Assembly: GCA_037951105.1 (NCBI GenBank)
Contig: JBAMJV010003290.1
Coordinates: forward strand, 248,001-312,000
Direction: 5' to 3'
DNA from: Echinarachnius parma
Taxonomy: Eukaryota > Echinodermata > Echinoidea > Clypeasteroida > Echinarachniidae
DNA: 64,000 nucleotides
The notes beneath the pieces are model-generated. The model was not told the DNA's origin and did no database searches. It saw only the letters and a program-made list of their open reading frames with translations. Made by a program: the position numbers and the translations under genes. Shown one piece after another: positions 1 to 11,300 of this stretch (positions are counted from its first letter, which is position 1; every line of letters starts with the position of its first letter).

Positions 1-1453
1 CAAAAAATTGAAACAATATACCAATATATCTTAGTCTATCCTATAGTATGATACTGAGAATAAAAATATCGTCGAATGGCGCTTACATAGCCAATGATTT
101 GTTATGATGCGTACAATTTGTCGTCTCCATGGAGATAGTGTGTGGAGGGGAGCATGTGTCAAGTATGAGAGCTTCCAAATGATGAAGCGGTGTGTTTGTG
201 TTGAAAATTGTAAGAGAAATTAAGTGTATAATACCTGTCACATTTAGTAGTATATTTCCTCTTGGGTATCACCAATAATGGAAATAATGATCAACTGATT
301 TGACTGACCACTGGCGACTGCCACGTTTTCCAACGGTACTGCCTGAAACGTCATCCGAATGTGCACAAACAAAAGTGATTATGTAACCGGCGTTGTTGAA
401 TCTGCTGCTATGTCTGTGGTTACGTAACCCTCTTTTGTTAGTGCAAGGTCAGATGAGGTTTCATATGGTACATAATGGTACCATAACATTGAATATTTCC
501 ATTATTAGTGATACCCATGAGGAAATATGACTAGAAGTGAAAGGAATAATGAACTTAACAGTAAAGGCGAAGTCTCTGAGACGTCTCCGCGACGTATCCA
601 TGGGAGCAGGAACAAACTGTACCAAATGATAAATAACTCAGTCACGTGGTCTCTAAAGTGGGTCAAGCAACGTCAAGTAGTGTCGCGGAGACGTCTCCAC
701 AACGTCTCCTCTCAGTCACCTTGGTCTCCAGTAGGTCGCGGCGACGTCTCCCCATTCGCGGGCAAAATTAGTCTCCGCGACTGATGGAGACGTCTCCGAG
801 ACCTGCTGGAGACTGAAAAAGTCTCCAAAAAAATTGAACATGTTTGATTTTCCCGCGACTCCCCGGAGACCCGGCTAGTCTCCAGGAGACGTCGCGGAGA
901 CGTCTCCGCGATCAGCGGAGACGGAGTCGTCAACTGGTCGCCAACTAGTCTCCAGCCCGGTGAGATACCACCTTAAGCAAAAAATGCCAGCATTTCTTAG
1001 TCCTACCAAGCATCTAAATGCTGGCTTTTTAGGCACCGTTGCAGAAAGATGCAATCAATTGTAAAGTTGCAATTAAATTGCAAGTGAGGTGATGTGACTA
1101 TTAAAATGCACTGTTAAATCTGATTGGTTCAAATATGTTCTGACTTGCAATTAATTGAAACTCAACTATTGATTGCAACGGGGCCCTTGTCATATATTTC
1201 CTCTCGGGTATCACTGATAATTGATATAATGATTTTGGGGACCACTCTTCTCTGCTCTTACTGCCCACCGGAGGCGGCTATGTTTTTAAACTATAGAATC
1301 AACAACCACTGATACAGCAGCAGAGGCAACAAAAGTGGTTACCTGCTTTTACAGGGTTCACACAGGGCCTGGAAAACCTGGAAAGTCCTGGAATTTGGTT
1401 GTGTTTATGTTTTCCAGGCCTTGAAAATTGTCAAATGATCTTGTGTCATGGAA
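1..1453. repeat. GTCTC-rich 1.45-kb segment, copy 1
   Basis: Nearly base-for-base repeat of 4293-5745 (I saw one C/T difference). It holds an inner inverted-repeat element (252-528) and a cluster of about 22 GTCTC/GAGAC words between 570 and 955. No convincing ORF: the short frames across the cluster are low-complexity. The 3' side joins a different element at 1454. Confidence 0.75.
252..528. mobile_element. MITE-like element with 37-bp inverted ends
   Basis: ATATTTCCTCTTGGGTATCA at 252-271 and its near complement ending at 528; the arms are 37 bp with about three mismatches. Also present inside segment copies 2 and 3. A further degenerate arm occurs near 1192. No ORF. Confidence 0.55.
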
Positions 1454-1631
1454 TACAATGAAAACATGCTTGATTCCAGCCCAAATGAGTAAATTTCCTG
1501 ATCTAGCCTGTTTCCTGATCCCCATGTTTGTGTAAATTCACTCATCATCAACGTCCATTGTCAGGAAAGCTGAGCGACTTCTTACTCAACTTTCACTCAT
1601 TCGGGCAGAAATCAGGCATGTTTTCATTGTA
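1454..1631. mobile_element. 178-bp MITE with TIRs
   Basis: Begins TACAATGAAAACATGCTTGA and ends with the complement (GGCATGTTTTCATTGTA); about 37-bp arms with five mismatches. It sits exactly where GTCTC segment copy 1 breaks off. Confidence 0.55.
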
Positions 1632-2349
1632 CTCGTTCTCTGGCATAAATCATTTATTTTTTTAGCATGAGGTGTCATGTAAAAGATAAAAATATGAACT
1701 TTTATGTGGTGTTTGTCCTTTTTAAAAATAAGTACGTTTACAACTCTTAAAACTCACCCAAACTTAAAATTTATGCGTGCAAATTGAATATTGGTAACAC
1801 CACTTTCCATTGTTCTAATTCAGTCATGCTTGAAGTATGTGCCATAAGTTGCACATCAAATGAAAGAAGAGACACAGAGCTTTCCAGGCATATATATATC
1901 ATCAATTAAATTATTCATTATGACAGAAAATTTCTGCCATGAAACCCGGTTTCGTTTTTTCTGGGACACGGTGTATATACTGAGTAAACTTTTCTGTATA
2001 CATTTCAAACTATCATATAATATGTGGACATGATTGTTATCTGCGTAACACCAAATTCGTCAAGGTGAAATATTTTTGTTTATTTTTGCTATTCTAAGCA
2101 CAAATCAAATCTACAATTAAAACTATAAATTAGAAATTCAGGGGGGGGGGGGGGGGGGGGGGGGGCTCGAGCTCAATTGTAAAAATGACATTTTCAAATA
2201 AGAATAACTGCCAGTGAATCCCTTCTTCCCAAAGCCATTGGCCAATTTGGAGATTTCCTCTTTTAACAGTGTATATATTGTACCATTTATAAGATCAATA
2301 AATAATAAATTAATGAAATATATATATATTTTTTTACGTAATACATTAC

Positions 2350-3576
2350 CAGGTGGTTTTGTGGCAAGACCATCAAAGGACTGTGAGCTACTAGCCAGAG
2401 CGCCAAAGCCAGTCGCAGCAGCGGGTTCTGAAATGCAGAGATTACAAAAATAGACCACAATTGAGTTCAAAACAAATATTCAATCATATAAATTGATGCA
2501 AACTATAATTATAAAGATCAGCGTTCAACTCGGTCTGTTGGCAGATGTCGGTTGCAAAATGTCCCACTTACAGAAATAAGTCGTTCAAGTTCATTAGTTA
2601 AAAACAATGGTAACTATTCAATCACAACTTTAAGTCCCCATTTGATTTTGCATTTTATCTCCCCCCCCCCCACAAAAAAAAAGGAACTTCAAAATGAAAA
2701 GGGGAACAATATTTAAGTCAATAATTGAAAATCAAAATCATATTTATAATTTAAACTAAATCATGTTTAAACAGTTCTTTAGCAAACCCTCTGAAGTTTC
2801 AATTCTGATTAAAGTCACCTCTGAATTGTATAATAATATTTAGTTTTTAAAATCACCTGATGGTTTTGCTGCCGGACTGCCAAATGACAATGAACTACCA
2901 GCAGAGGATCCAAACACAGCTGGTGCTGCAGATTCTGAAAAATGTAAATCCAAACACAGGGGAAACCGACTAGAAATAATGAATAAGCATCATCATTGTC
3001 ATCGTCGCCATCATCATCATCGATCATCATCATCATCATTTTCCAAATCAAATTCATCATCATCATCATCATTTTCCAAATCAAAGTCATCATCATCATA
3101 TTATTACATCATCATCATTTTCCAAATCAAAGTCATCATCATCATCATCATCATCACTATATCATCATCATTATCATCATCATCATCATCATCATCATTA
3201 TCATCAATACCACCATAACCATCAACACCACCACCATCAACATTATCATTACCATCATCATCGCCAAAATAGTATTGATTCATTTTATGGTTACCTTTTG
3301 GCCTCACAGCAGGTACAGACGTAACCTAACCAGGCGCCGTGCGAGCTGTACTACGTATTACAGCGCTGATCACAGTTAGTACAGACGCAATCTTATCCGG
3401 TGTGCCATCCTTTTTGTAGAGGGAGTCGATATCCAGATCCTCGACACAGCCCCTGCATCCACGGCAGGGCGGGGCGCTCTCGTAGAGGTAGAACCCAGGG
3501 GGGAGGAGCAGCTTATTGGCTTTAGCCACCAGCTCTGGGGGAGGCAGCGTCATGGCAACGAAGATAGCATCATCAT
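2350..3576 (-). pseudogene. RanBP2-like fragment C' (exons 5-7)
   Basis: Exon 5 (3295-3576) carries a 66-bp insertion flanked by GTACAGACG repeats that brings an in-frame stop. Exons 6 (2857-2934) and 7 (2350-2427) are intact phase 1-1 mini-exons. The arrangement is the same as copy C exons 5-7. Homology with C ends near 1979, so nothing further downstream is present. Confidence 0.72.
2985..3265. repeat. ATC microsatellite with TTTTCCAAATCAAA punctuation (C')
   Basis: CATCAT runs broken by repeats of TTTTCCAAATCAAAGTCATC between exons 5 and 6. Same in C (39190-39430), L (22285-22590) and R (59485-59610), each a different length. Confidence 0.85.
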
Positions 3577-4292
3577 CTGGAAGGAGAGACGGAAAGGAGA
3601 GGGAGTTGAGATTAACTGTCCTGTGGGTGGGTGTTGCATAAAGAGTTGCGTTTAATACACAAGTCCAAAAGATCGAATGAAACAATTCAAGTATTCATAT
3701 CTATTGAAAAGTTTGATGGCTTCTAACTTTAAATAATAAACCAAGGATACATTTCCACCTTGTTGGACTGATAAACTGATACTTGAATCTTGAAAAGGAA
3801 AATATATACATGTTAAAAACCGAACATCAATTTAACGCCTTGAATCACCTTGTAGTCGTAGCAGTTTATATTTTGTGAATTATTACTAGAATTGTGAATC
3901 AATGAATGATGCCTTACTGTCCTTTTTTCTTCGCTTCAACTTATATTTAATCACAAAAGAAGCATAATTACCATTATTATTATTATTGTCGCTATTTTTG
4001 TGGATCTTTTACTTTCTTGATTTTTTTGCGATGCGATTTAAAGAGGTATACCATTATTTTTTTCTTGGTACGTAGCCTAGTAATTTTTTAGTTGATTGTA
4101 TCGTGTATCTTATATATTAGCTGAACGAGAACTAATTAAAGCTGCGTGTATGTGGAACTTGCTTAAAAAACGTGATTTGAGAAGAAAAGATCACATGTAT
4201 TGAAAGGAAGAAAAACTTTAAAAATTGAAAAGTGGTTTACTTCAATGTGATCGAAATAAATGTGCTCATTTCTTTTCCGTGCCAAACCGTAA

Positions 4293-5745
4293 CAAAAAAT
4301 TGAAACAATATACCAATATATCTTAGTCTATCCTATAGTATGATACTGAGAATAAAAATATCGTCGAATGGCGCTTACATAGCCAATGATTTGTTATGAT
4401 GCGTACAATTTGTCGTCTCCATGGAGATAGTGTGTGGAGGGGAGCATGTGTCAAGTATGAGAGCTTCCAAATGATGAAGCGGTGTGTTTGTGTTGAAAAT
4501 TGTAAGAGAAATTAAGTGTATAATACCTGTCACATTTAGTAGTATATTTCCTCTTGGGTATCACCAATAATGGAAATAATGATCAACTGATTTGACTGAC
4601 CACTGGCGACTGCCACGTTTTCCAACGGTACTGCCTGAAACGTCATCCGAATGTGCACAAACAAAAGTGATTATGTAACCGGCGTTGTTGAATCTGCTGC
4701 TATGTCTGTGGTTACGTAACCCTCTTTTGTTAGTGCAAGGTCAGATGAGGTTTCATATGGTACATAATGGTACCATAACATTGAATATTTCCATTATTAG
4801 TGATACCCATGAGGAAATATGACTAGAAGTGAAAGGAATAATGAACTTAACAGTAAAGGCGAAGTCTCTGAGACGTCTCCGCGACGTATCCATGGGAGCA
4901 GGAACAAACTGTACCAAATGATAAATAACTCAGTCACGTGGTCTCTAAAGTGGGTCAAGCAACGTCAAGTAGTGTCGCGGAGACGTCTCCACAACGTCTC
5001 CTCTCAGTCACCTTGGTCTCCAGTAGGTCGCGGCGACGTCTCCCCATTCGCGGGCAAAATTAGTCTCCGCGACTGATGGAGATGTCTCCGAGACCTGCTG
5101 GAGACTGAAAAAGTCTCCAAAAAAATTGAACATGTTTGATTTTCCCGCGACTCCCCGGAGACCCGGCTAGTCTCCAGGAGACGTCGCGGAGACGTCTCCG
5201 CGATCAGCGGAGACGGAGTCGTCAACTGGTCGCCAACTAGTCTCCAGCCCGGTGAGATACCACCTTAAGCAAAAAATGCCAGCATTTCTTAGTCCTACCA
5301 AGCATCTAAATGCTGGCTTTTTAGGCACCGTTGCAGAAAGATGCAATCAATTGTAAAGTTGCAATTAAATTGCAAGTGAGGTGATGTGACTATTAAAATG
5401 CACTGTTAAATCTGATTGGTTCAAATATGTTCTGACTTGCAATTAATTGAAACTCAACTATTGATTGCAACGGGGCCCTTGTCATATATTTCCTCTCGGG
5501 TATCACTGATAATTGATATAATGATTTTGGGGACCACTCTTCTCTGCTCTTACTGCCCACCGGAGGCGGCTATGTTTTTAAACTATAGAATCAACAACCA
5601 CTGATACAGCAGCAGAGGCAACAAAAGTGGTTACCTGCTTTTACAGGGTTCACACAGGGCCTGGAAAACCTGGAAAGTCCTGGAATTTGGTTGTGTTTAT
5701 GTTTTCCAGGCCTTGAAAATTGTCAAATGATCTTGTGTCATGGAA
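4293..5745. repeat. GTCTC-rich 1.45-kb segment, copy 2
   Basis: Same as copy 1; continues without a break into the 3' flank shared with the right duplication, so this is the parental position relative to copy 1. Confidence 0.75.
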
Positions 5746-6633
5746 GCACTGATTTTGGTATGAAAAGTAATGAAAGACATCAAAGAACCTAATTTACGTA
5801 TTGTGGTGGAAAGTCATGGAAAGTCATTAAATTTGACTTGAAAATAAGCGTATGAACCTGTTTTTTTTTTTATATGATGCAACATCATTTGAACGGTGCC
5901 ATTCTGAACTTTCCTAACATAGCAGCCTCCATGGACAGCCAATCAGAGACTCCATATTCATTTGTTTCCCCCAGGCAACAAACTTCAAGTAAACAGCAAC
6001 CAGGGTTTTTTTTTTCTTTCAGCTCAATCCTTTATTATACAAATTTTCGAAACAAATACACATTTACGGAGTCTAAAAGAAAAAATAATAGAGGCAATAT
6101 ATAACAACAACAAAACAGAAAATAACATATTTTGATTGAAATCATTGTACATTTGATGTCACAATAACCTAACTATTGAAACAAAACAAAACAAATATCA
6201 GAACTTTGAATACTGGGTACTTAGAATGTGCAACAAGACAAAACAAAAAGGGGTTAAAAAACATCAAAAGGCATTAGATTTAAATTTCTTTCCACATGAA
6301 ACAAAAACAACTAAACATATGATATGCTCCTTTTTTATTATAGATTATTTTTAATCTTTTATCAATCCAATTGATTCCTATTATTGTAGAAGAAAAAAAC
6401 CCACTAGGGATGTCAGTGAACTGTAAGCAGAGGGCCTAAAAACCGAGTCATTTTACCCGATTTGTGAGGAAAATTATTAGAACGAGACTGAATTTCTAGG
6501 TGACCACGGCCTGAATTCAGATTTATGCCTGGAAACTGACATTTCTGTACAAATAATGGTATACATGTAGATAAACACATCCGGGGAAAATAATAGAGAA
6601 CAAAATACACAGTATCCCATAAAAAATAGATAA

Positions 6634-6801
6634 CCGTGGAACATCGTTATAAAGAGGTCTGAAAGAAAACCCTTTATATATAACGAGGTAATTCTGCTGG
6701 TCCCAGCCCTTTTTACAGCATAATCTTTTGGGTTTTGTTACCCTAATAACAAGGTGATTGCCATGGTCCCAATGATCACATTATAAAGAGGTTCCACTGT
6801 A
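6634..6801. mobile_element. MITE with GTGGAAC...TTATAAAGAGGT ends
   Basis: Left CGTGGAACATCGTTATAAAG and right complement TTATAAAGAGGTTCCACTGT. A decayed copy lies at the equivalent right-duplication position (about 42928-43063), and a lone end occurs near 11135-11160. Confidence 0.5.
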
Positions 6802-7759
6802 CAAACAAAAAATGAAATAAAACATGATTAACAAAAAGGAAAACATTTAATAAGCTGCATCGTTCTTGAAAAAACATAGTTGTCATCTTAAAAATCAAAC
6901 ATTAATATGCTACATAATTTTGAATAACTACAAAAATGTTTAGGTCATGATATAAAAATGAAGATTTAAATGCCTGTTTAGTAATATACCTCAAACATGC
7001 ATGATTCAACAAAATTATTCAACAAATGTAGAAGAAGACGCATGATATAAATATTTCATTTTTAATTCGATCGTCATGTCCAGGTCTAAGGGGCTCAATT
7101 CTTTAAGAATAAGTTGGGAAAAGTTATTTGATTAATTCAGAAATTAATTTGATATATTGATATTAAATGTTCACTCAAAATTTTCATGACAATCTATCGA
7201 CGATCGGTAAACCATCTTTATTCGTTTAAAATAAATGTATTTTTGTTTATAGAATGCTTTCAATTCATTATTCTAGATGTTTATCTTTCCCCTTTTCCCA
7301 TTCATGCTTCTACGAATTCGTGTAACGCAAGAACATACTATTTGTGCAGATTCCATTTAAATATTTACAATCATTTACATATCTAGGAAACGTGACTTTG
7401 AAACACTTTTAATGATTCCTCTCACTACGCTTTATCCACTTGACTTTAGGAGATATATTTATGACTTCAATTTACCGGCTCTCATCAGTAACATTAATTT
7501 CAATTTCTCCTTTTTAACCCGTAACCCTGTAGATTTTCAATTCCCTTAGAAATAATACAGGCCCCACAAGGTTCCTGCAGGCAATAGGTTCATGAAGTAA
7601 AAACTTTATTGTGACGAGCCAAAGTTCATGAAGCATATACATATTTCTTCTAATTCAATCTGAATATATTCATTATTTCTTCTTTAAAAAAAGAAGAAAA
7701 AATTGTTCTGCCAAAACATAATCTATAGAAAATTTATTACAAAATGAAACTTCTTCTTG

Positions 7760-7925
7760 CTAGGTTTCCTCCTCAATATTCATGTATTTCTTAAATTTCC
7801 TTTTTTTCAATTATTTTCAATATTTCATGGCAAAACATATCTAGAAAACATATTTGAATGACAAAACCACCTTGCTCTTACAAAGTTTTCTCCTCAATAT
7901 TCATGTAGTTTTAAAATGTCCTTTA
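7760..7925 (-). repeat. Exon 21 3'-end fragment repeats, copy L
   Basis: Two copies of the sequence around the stop codon (ATTCATGTA with TTTCC nearby, complement of KIHEY-stop) 115-120 bp apart beyond the real end. R has equivalents near 43998-44040 and 44158-44202. Confidence 0.6.
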
Positions 7926-8011
7926 ATCTGAATGCATATCTAGACAACATATTTGAATGACATCAATTACAAAGCAAGTCTTCCTCTTACTACTTACAGT
8001 AGGATTTCTCC

Positions 8012-8240
8012 TCAGTATTCATGTATTTTATCAATTTCCGGGTCGTCGTTTTCATCAACGTTTGAGGAAGTGGAAGCGGTTTCGGAAGTCGGGGTCGAAG
8101 CTCCCGACTTTTCGCTTCCATTAACTCCCGTGAATGATGAGATCGGATTACCGGCATCGTCGACGGAACGTTGGTTTCCATCTTCCTCCTCCCCCTCCTC
8201 CTCCTCATCATCAACAAACTCGTAATCTTCATCGTCTTCC

Positions 8241-8275
<35 letters not shown>

Positions 8276-8355
8276 GTCGTCCTCATCATCATCTCCTTCT
8301 TCATATTCCTCTTCATCCTCCTCTTCTTGCTCTGTCACTTCTGTTTTCTGTTCGT
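8012..8355 (-). CDS. RanBP2-L exon 21: acidic tail and stop
   Basis: Enters in phase 1 (AC after CAG), [20 protein letters not shown], poly-Asp from (GAT)n, ending [11 protein letters not shown] stop. 344 nt against 338 in R because of repeat-length differences. Confidence 0.78.
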
Positions 8356-11300
8356 CTGTATTGGACAGATAGATAGAGACAGAAATACAAGGGTTGAGTT
8401 CAAAAGCTAAAAAGCAGTTGCTGGAAAAGTTGTGTCAAACATAAATATTGGCCCCAAACTATTTGATTTAATGGTTCAAGTACATGCAGCTGAGTACATG
8501 TAGCAGCAGAACAAGAAAAGAATCACATCAAGGTGGCAAAATTATATATGAACCTGAAATAATTCCATGCAGAAATGTATTAGCCGAAAGTTCCATACAA
8601 AAAATGGTTGTGCCACTGAGATCACGACACACTTGCACAAAGTCTGTAAGCCATGCCCTTAGCCCTGTTCGTACTCCATACTTTCCATGTGCAACAACTT
8701 TCCATATATTATGCTTTCCTTATGTGAAGTAGTTTATGGGGCACATACAGTTAAGAGCACCACATCCCGCAAGTGTCTTGCTGAAAAACACAGCTGGTGG
8801 GTGGGGGTTGGGGGGTGGGGGGTGGAGGTGAAATCCTTACAAAAATAAAGAAATACATAAAATGTGTGCCCCTCCCCCACACAAAAAACAGACAAATAAA
8901 AAAAAAAATATGCGTGCCTTCCCCAATCAGTGGTATCACGCTTCATATTATCTCTGTAGTCATAAACCATACACAAATGTCTATTCATGTACATCATCTA
9001 AAGAGTAATTCCACTAATGCAACAGTAATGAGAGTCTATTACTATTTAAGACAAATGTAACTAATACACCATGATCAATTTTATAAAAAAGCAAACTTAA
9101 CAAGAACTTTTTCTTTTACATTACAGAAAATACATCAGTAAGAATTTCTAGTGATATGCTTGCAAATTAAATATGCTATAGTACTGTTAACTAATTGTAC
9201 TATCCATTATGCTTTATAAGAATGGATTATAGAAGTATTACACTATTATGGACATTACATTACAAACATTACAAAATTACAAATGAGATCACAAAGTTAG
9301 GACTTGACGTACATAGATGAAAATGGGTTAAACCTGTTGGGCTAGCAATAGTATGTCAAACTAAACTACAATGGACATGAAAATAAATTATACAAAACAA
9401 ACCATATTCCATTATAATCTACATTCAGTAAACGGCCTTTTGGCTATTAATCTGACAGCTAGCCTTTCAAATGAACACATACAAATTCAGCTTGCCCTCT
9501 ATGGCCTAGTCCCACTACAGCGAATCCCTTCCGTTTCCTATCCGTTTTAATATCCGTAAGGTACTAGCAGAACACTGGCAGGAAACGGAATGATGGGGAC
9601 CAAGTGTGGAATGGACTAGTTGGGATACTAGTTTTGGCTCCGATTTCGCTTGAAACGAGCTGACATCGGAACACACTAACGTGTAAACGGATCACAACTT
9701 AACCCATTGCCTTTGGAAACCTGATGGACCCCGTATTGACTCTATGGGGATTGCAACATCTAGTAGGGAACAGGTTAACAACTGGATGAAGGAGATGAAC
9801 ACCGCAGTGGGACTACCCCATTAGTAATTACACAGATTTTCTTCCACATTTGTACGCACAACAGACTATATCATTGAGAGATATGAATACATCATATGAA
9901 TAACTGACAACAACATACTAGGTGTTTAATCCTTTGAGCGACAAATTGAGTTGAAAGAAAAAGTGTTAGTGTTCAGCATTGAGAGTGGAAGAAATAAACT
10001 TGTATAAGAATATAGTAGTTCTTGTACAGCATTCTCTATCAAACAGACTAAAATAATGGATAGCATGAAATTAGTTACAACTATATGTACAAACCATCTA
10101 ATAATACATACTTGTACAGATATGTTTTCCTTGGTTATTCTCCATAATATTCTTACAATAAGTATAGTTAGTAACACCACCAATGAACTAACCATCCATC
10201 TAAACATCAAAAAGCTTGTTTAAAACGAGAGTTTGCATTTTTTCCTCTCTGAATTATCCTCACATTAGATCTCCGTAATATTCATACAATAAGTATAGTT
10301 AGTAAACACCATCAATGAACTAACCATCTACACATCAAAAAGTTTGTTTAAACGAGAGTTTGCGCATTTTTTCCTCTCTGAATTATCCTCACGTTAGTCA
10401 CCTTTGCCGTCAGCAGATGTTGATGTCGATGGCGGGGCGTCGCCCGAAATACTTGTGGGCGTGGCCTGCACAAGACTTGTGGGTGTGGCCTCCACAAGAC
10501 TTGTGGGTGTGGCCTCCACAAGACTTGTGGGTGTGGCCTCCACATCACCGTCGGTTTTCTCCCCATCGTCGGCCTCGTTCTGTATGATCTTCTCCTGCGC
10601 CCCTTCGAACTTCTCCTTGAAGGTAGTGGCCGTCGCGGCGTCTTTGAATTTGATCGCGAGTTGCTCGGAGGTCGGTTCGCCGTCGGAGGCATCCATCGCG
10701 TGCCAGACCCAGGCGCGGTCCGAGCTGGACATCGGGTTGAGCGTCATCGTCGTGGTGATGTAGTGGTTTGCGCAAACCTGAGGGACAGAAGCAGTATAAT
10801 AGTTAATTACTTAATTTTTAACCGATTACGAGTGTAGGCAATAGGGTTAATTTGTGCTATGATGTATTTAAATAACCTGGAGAGATTGTAAGGACAGAAT
10901 GGCATACTAGAAGACATCAAAAATAATCTTTTTTTTAAAGCAAACGTACAGTCCGGATGAGTGGGCACCTTTTAATGTTGAAACAGATATATATGGCGCA
11001 ATTTATAAGTGCTAAAGATCGGCATTATCATCATCAAAATCATCGTCGTTGTCATCATCATCGTCGTCAAAATCGTCAACATCATCATCATTGTCGTTAT
11101 CATCAAATACATTCATCTTCCCTCATCTGCAAATGGACATATAACGAGATTCCACTGTACATATATTTTCAAAACTTTATAACATGAGAATTAACCAGCC
11201 ATAAAAAGGGTTCATCACAGTTAAAAAGATCACCTGTCCCGTTCCATACCTTGTGTATCTGTTCGCGTCGCATCACGATGCAAAACTTGTTCGTCTCGAT

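Larger units (their letters stand above)
5746..8011. other. 3' flank of RanBP2-L, no gene seen
   Basis: AT-rich sequence with one MITE (6634-6801) and the exon 21 edge repeats. Several AATAAA-type words occur on the minus strand, but I could not single out the polyadenylation site. Confidence 0.6.

Noticed and set aside
527..784. 85-codon frame in the GTCTC-rich segment, present in all three copies
   Set aside because: It crosses the palindrome cluster, has low complexity and no recognisable domain; conservation follows from the recent duplication of the segment.
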